Shown: in pieces, positions 6,672 through 9,027 of the stretch
Layout: every line of letters starts with the position of its first letter
How positions within the stretch are numbered: the first letter of the stretch is position 1
NCBI GenBank assembly: GCA_023356515.1
Contig: JAKQYG010000139.1
Coordinates: 1-9,027, forward strand
Source of the DNA: Trichodesmium sp. MAG_R04
GTDB lineage: Bacteria > Cyanobacteriota > Cyanobacteriia > Cyanobacteriales > Microcoleaceae
Direction of reading: 5' to 3'
DNA: 9,027 nt
The notes under the pieces: generated by a model
What the model was told of the DNA's origin: nothing
What the model saw: the letters and a program-made list of their open reading frames with translations, nothing else
Database searches by the model: none
Program-made: the position numbers and the translations under genes

Positions 6672-7406
6672 TTAATAATCAATAGGTAAACCATAATATT
6701 CAAGAGTAGAAACATCCTGAATAATATTTTGAATAGAAGTATCTACTTGAATTTGACCACACTGCAAAATTAAAGCACGTTCAGTTACTTTACTAACCCA
6801 GTTTAAATCATGGGAAGCAATTAGAATAATTTGCACTGGTAATTGTAAAATAATTTTGGCTAAATTACGTCGCCATAAAGGGTCAAGGCCATTGGTCGGT
6901 TCATCTAATATTAAAATGTCTGGTTTTAATGCTAAAACCGCTGCTAAAGCTGCCAATCTTTTTTGGCCTCCAGAAAGTTCATAAACAGAACGATTTGCAT
7001 ATTTTTCTAAACCAAATTTTACTAACAAATTCTCAGCAATTTCTTTAGCAGTTTCTAAGGATAAACCATAGTTGAGCGGACCAAAAGTTATATCTTCTAA
7101 AATAGTAGGCATAAATAATTGGTCATCAGGATTTTGGAAACAAAAACCGATCTGACTACGCACTTGGGATAAAGTTTTTTGTTGCAGGAGAATTCCTTGA
7201 ATCCAAATTTCACCAGATAAAGGTTTTTTTAACCCTACTAAAGTTTCCATAAAAGTGCTTTTCCCTGTACCTGTAGACCCCAATAAAGCTACTCTTTCTC
7301 CTGGTTTAATTGTCAATGAAAGATTGCATAAAATAGGTTCATTTTGAGGATATTGAAATAATACATCTTTGGCATAGACTCCAGCTTTTGATTTATCCTC
7401 TTGCAT
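6672..7406 (-). CDS. cbiO: ECF transporter ATP-binding protein, CbiO type (cobalt/nickel)
   Basis: This 244-residue ABC ATPase powers an energy-coupling-factor importer at the cytoplasmic face of the membrane. All motifs are intact: Walker A GSTGTGKST (43-51), Q-loop Gln91 in FCFQNPDDQLF, signature LSGGQ (144-148) followed by KRLAALAAVLA, Walker B ILILDEP (164-170), D-loop GLDP and switch His199. The QNPDDQLF Q-loop is characteristic of ECF A-components such as CbiO and EcfA. Its partner, CbiQ, lies upstream on the same strand, but 683 bp away instead of directly adjacent. No Shine-Dalgarno sequence is visible before the ATG at 7406, and a stem-loop at 7451-7469 lies in its leader. Cobalt or nickel is likely from the CbiQ type, but no substrate-binding subunit is in view. 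Confidence 0.92.
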   Translation of the reverse strand: MQEDKSKAGVYAKDVLFQYPQNEPILCNLSLTIKPGERVALLGSTGTGKSTFMETLVGLKKPLSGEIWIQGILLQQKTLSQVRSQIGFCFQNPDDQLFMPTILEDITFGPLNYGLSLETAKEIAENLLVKFGLEKYANRSVYELSGGQKRLAALAAVLALKPDILILDEPTNGLDPLWRRNLAKIILQLPVQIILIASHDLNWVSKVTERALILQCGQIQVDTSIQNIIQDVSTLEYYGLPIDY

Positions 7407-7450
7407 TTGATAAATAACTAATTATTAAAATAGGAATAGGATCTTTTAAC

Positions 7451-7469
7451 TGCTGAAAAGTATTCAGCA
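7451..7469. promoter_or_regulatory. Stem-loop upstream of cbiO
   Basis: TGCTGAA (7451-7457) and TTCAGCA (7463-7469) form a perfect seven-pair stem with a five-base loop, about 45 bases before the cbiO ATG. Neither strand has a T-run directly after it, so it is not a typical intrinsic terminator. It could influence leader folding or be part of a repeat; function is unknown. Confidence 0.35.
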
Positions 7470-7487
7470 CCTACACCAAACTACTTA

Positions 7488-7578
7488 TACCAATTTCATA
7501 AACTTAGACTACACTGCTTGTCTTAATATTTATCAAATGTTGACATATGATGTGTAGCCATACTTAAGGAAATTGGTA
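7488..7578. mobile_element. MITE, TACCA family, copy 2, between cbiQ and cbiO
   Basis: Perfect 11-base inverted repeats ATACCAATTTC (7487-7497) and complement (7569-7579) enclose about 91 bases. TTA flanks both ends (7485-7487 and 7579-7581), as in copy 1, which supports a TNA-type target duplication. The interior differs from copy 1 (no CATGAAGTTGCGCT motif), so the two share ends and target preference but not the core. It has no coding capacity. Confidence 0.75.
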
Positions 7579-7581
7579 TTA

Positions 7582-7899
7582 CCTACTCTAGTTTAACGTG
7601 AAGTATATATTATAAGGAGTTTAGTCTGATAAAATGTACGATTAATTTTGTGTACCTGCTTACATACTAGGTTTAGGAAATATTATAGCAATTTTCATTT
7701 TAATCGGGTTTAATAAGCATTTGGGCATTTAAACGACTTATTCTTGTATACCTATACCCCATTGAGAGAAAAAAACTTCTAAGTTCTAAGTTCTAAATTA
7801 TAACTTACTGATACGCATTTTAAATGAGTATTTAGCTTATTTACGTTTACTACTCTTGGCGAACAGCTTTTTTTTCTGAAGGCATAAACACATTTGTTA
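7582..7899. other. Gene-free stretch between the two MITEs of the cbiQ-cbiO gap
   Basis: No convincing reading frame is seen on either strand. The stretch is AT-rich and contains ATTATAGCAATTTTCATTT near 7682-7700, a partial look-alike of the TATAGCAAT repeat ends, and the heptamer repeat at 7777-7797. It is probably accumulated repeat debris. Confidence 0.5.
7777..7797. repeat. Short tandem heptamer repeat (three units)
   Basis: TTCTAAG, TTCTAAG and TTCTAAA follow directly. Short heptamer tandem repeats (STRRs) are typical of filamentous heterocyst-forming cyanobacteria; three units are too few to exclude chance. Confidence 0.5.
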
Positions 7900-8029
7900 T
7901 ATAGCAATCCTATTTTGTTCCTGGCAAAAATCCTACTACTTTTTAGAGAAAAGGGAAAAGAAAATAGGTAAGAGTTTCAAAATTTTTATTTACTTTTTGA
8001 TTTGTCGCAACCTATTTAGGATTGCTATA
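7900..8029. mobile_element. Complete MITE of the TATAGCAATCC family
   Basis: Perfect 13-base inverted repeats, TATAGCAATCCTA at 7900-7912 and complement at 8017-8029, enclose a 130-base element with no coding capacity. Its left 79 bases match the partial copy at 2107-2185 without gaps. The terminal TA on each side could be a TA target duplication. It lies 60 bases after the cbiQ stop, within the cbiQ-cbiO gap, and the long inverted repeat could fold in a read-through transcript. Confidence 0.8.
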
Positions 8030-8089
8030 GATAACAAGGGTTTTTAGATATACTTTCCCCAAATGGAATAACTTTCATTACTTTCAAAT

Positions 8090-8878
8090 CTAACTAAAAA
8101 ATATTTCTATAATGATAAAACTAACAGCAATTATCAAAGATATAAATAAATATATTACATCAAAGCTAAATTTAAAACTATTTATGGAAGTAGAATATAT
8201 GGTATGACTTTCATTATTGAATAGATTGCCATAACCACGCAATAACATTGCTTGATAAACTCGCTCTGATTGTTGATAGCTTCGTACTAAAAGACCGCCA
8301 ATAAGAGCAGCATAAACTGATAAATTTCTCCCACTAATTTTGCTCATTTGAAAACCTCGTAATCTAGTAGATTTTAGCATCATGTTAAGTTGCTTAGATA
8401 GTTCAAAAATATAACGATAAGATAACATCAACATGTCCGTAATAATTGGAGAAATTCCTAGGTTTCTCATTCCTTTTACAGTTGTTAAAAATGAACTTGT
8501 ACCAAATAAAATTAAACAAGTAGTCATAATAGAAAAAAAACGACTAACAATTAATATAACTGCTAAACATCCTTCTTGGCGAATTATCAAAAATCCGAAT
8601 TGCCAAACAATAGTTTTACCAGATAGAAAAGGTAATAAAAGGATTACGCCTAACAAAAAAAATCCTGGATAACGTAAACTATTAGTTAAAAATGATAGAG
8701 GTAGTTTTGAGATTCCATAAAGCGTAATGGTTAGGAACAACATTAATGGAATTAAATACCAACTATTAACTGTAGCGAAGGCAAACATTAATGAGATTAA
8801 ACCAATAAGTTTATATCTTACATCCCATCTATGTATTGGGGAATTTAAATTAGCATATTCATCTAGGGGAAATTTCAT
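8090..8878 (-). CDS. cbiQ: ECF transporter transmembrane T subunit, CbiQ type (cobalt/nickel)
   Basis: This 262-residue inner-membrane protein couples ATP hydrolysis by CbiO to the substrate-binding subunit. The N-terminus NSPIHRWDVRYKLIGL matches the CbiQ opening (S-hH-hDpR-Kl). Hydrophobic segments lie at about 24-54, 71-85, 104-126 and 241-261, with weaker ones between. The cytoplasmic coupling region carries the two Arg-Gly motifs that contact the ATPases, here TRLRG (171-175) and LLRG (212-215), with RSYQQSERVYQAM between, as in the family; both Ala-Arg-Gly motifs are relaxed (LRG for ARG). Length is normal. No Shine-Dalgarno sequence is evident before the ATG at 8878. A MITE begins about 30 bases upstream. 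The CbiM/NikM and CbiN-type partners would be expected upstream, outside the window. The metal could be cobalt or nickel. Confidence 0.92.
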   Translation of the reverse strand: MKFPLDEYANLNSPIHRWDVRYKLIGLISLMFAFATVNSWYLIPLMLFLTITLYGISKLPLSFLTNSLRYPGFFLLGVILLLPFLSGKTIVWQFGFLIIRQEGCLAVILIVSRFFSIMTTCLILFGTSSFLTTVKGMRNLGISPIITDMLMLSYRYIFELSKQLNMMLKSTRLRGFQMSKISGRNLSVYAALIGGLLVRSYQQSERVYQAMLLRGYGNLFNNESHTIYSTSINSFKFSFDVIYLFISLIIAVSFIIIEIFFS

Positions 8879-8919
8879 TATTATAACAGTTCTAATTACT
8901 TAATTGTCTAATACCAATT

Positions 8920-9022
8920 CTCTATGAAGCTGCGCTTAATATAAATTAATAATATACAATAGTTGAAGAAAATCATAGAGCGATCGCGTTCGATAAATAC
9001 TCTATGAAGTTGCGCTTAATAT
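8920..9022 (+). repeat. Direct repeat of 23 bases within the MITE-like region
   Basis: Bases 8920-8942 and 9000-9022 are identical except for one position (C at 8930, T at 9010), spaced 80 bases apart. Both contain TGCGCTTAATAT and match 2902-2924 with two or three changes. A tandem duplication or one element nested beside another would explain this. Confidence 0.8.
8980..8987. repeat. HIP1 octamer
   Basis: This is an exact GCGATCGC, lying between the two direct-repeat copies near the window end. Confidence 0.85.
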
Positions 9023-9027
9023 TGCTT

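Larger units (their letters stand above)
8912..9027. mobile_element. TACCA-family MITE, copy 3 (right end not reached)
   Basis: It starts TACCAATTCTCTATGAAG after TAA at 8909-8911 and matches the left about 50 bases of copy 1 (2894 on). No inverse terminus (GAATTGGTA) occurs before the window ends, so the element is longer than about 115 bases, compound, or interrupted. Internally CTCTATGA (8920-8927) is inverted as TCATAGAG (8973-8980). Confidence 0.6.

Noticed and set aside
8433..8672. Plus-strand reading frame of 79 codons
   Set aside because: It is antisense to the CbiQ gene with no recognisable domain; an opposite-frame shadow is the simpler explanation.

Overview
The window is AT-rich cyanobacterial DNA, most likely from a filamentous Nostocales-type genome. 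The evidence is two HIP1 octamers (GCGATCGC at 1861 and 8980), a heptamer tandem repeat of the STRR kind, a large TPR-CHAT protein, and many decayed insertion sequences and MITEs between the genes. No rRNA, tRNA or CRISPR array was seen. All four intact or partial genes lie on the minus strand; genus-level placement is inference.

Layout. 1-2046: the first 682 codons of glycogen phosphorylase (glgP), whose 3' end lies outside the window. 2047-3246: about 1.2 kb without an intact gene. It holds the end of a TATAGCAATCC repeat that supplies a -10 box to glgP, a broken DDE transposase, a 103-bp MITE-like element inside that transposase, and a second MITE of another family. 3247-6090: a 947-residue membrane-anchored TPR-CHAT protein. 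6091-6671: a transposon graveyard with the C-terminal end of an IS630-type transposase (minus strand), the C-terminal end of a TnpB (plus strand) and the structured right end that follows TnpB genes. 6672-7406 and 8090-8878: the ATPase (CbiO type) and transmembrane T subunit (CbiQ type) of an energy-coupling-factor metal transporter, separated by 683 bp that contain two MITEs. 8909-9027: a third copy of the TACCA-type MITE family, with an internal 23-bp direct repeat, upstream of cbiQ.

How the genes relate. glgP (glycogen breakdown) and the TPR-CHAT gene have no evident functional link. The CbiQ and CbiO proteins should work together with a substrate-binding CbiM/NikM-type subunit that is not in the window, probably importing cobalt or nickel.

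The two most notable signals are the following. First, the CHAT domain keeps its catalytic histidine, but the expected catalytic cysteine of LSACDTG is tyrosine (LSAYDTG), and the whole protein contains no cysteine at all, so it looks like a pseudoprotease or scaffold. Second, excising the MITE at 2623-2727, with one copy of its TA target, restores a reading frame matching the transposase family, which dates the insertions relative to one another. I see no clear new multi-gene system here; the cysteine-free membrane-anchored pseudo-CHAT protein is the best candidate for new biology.
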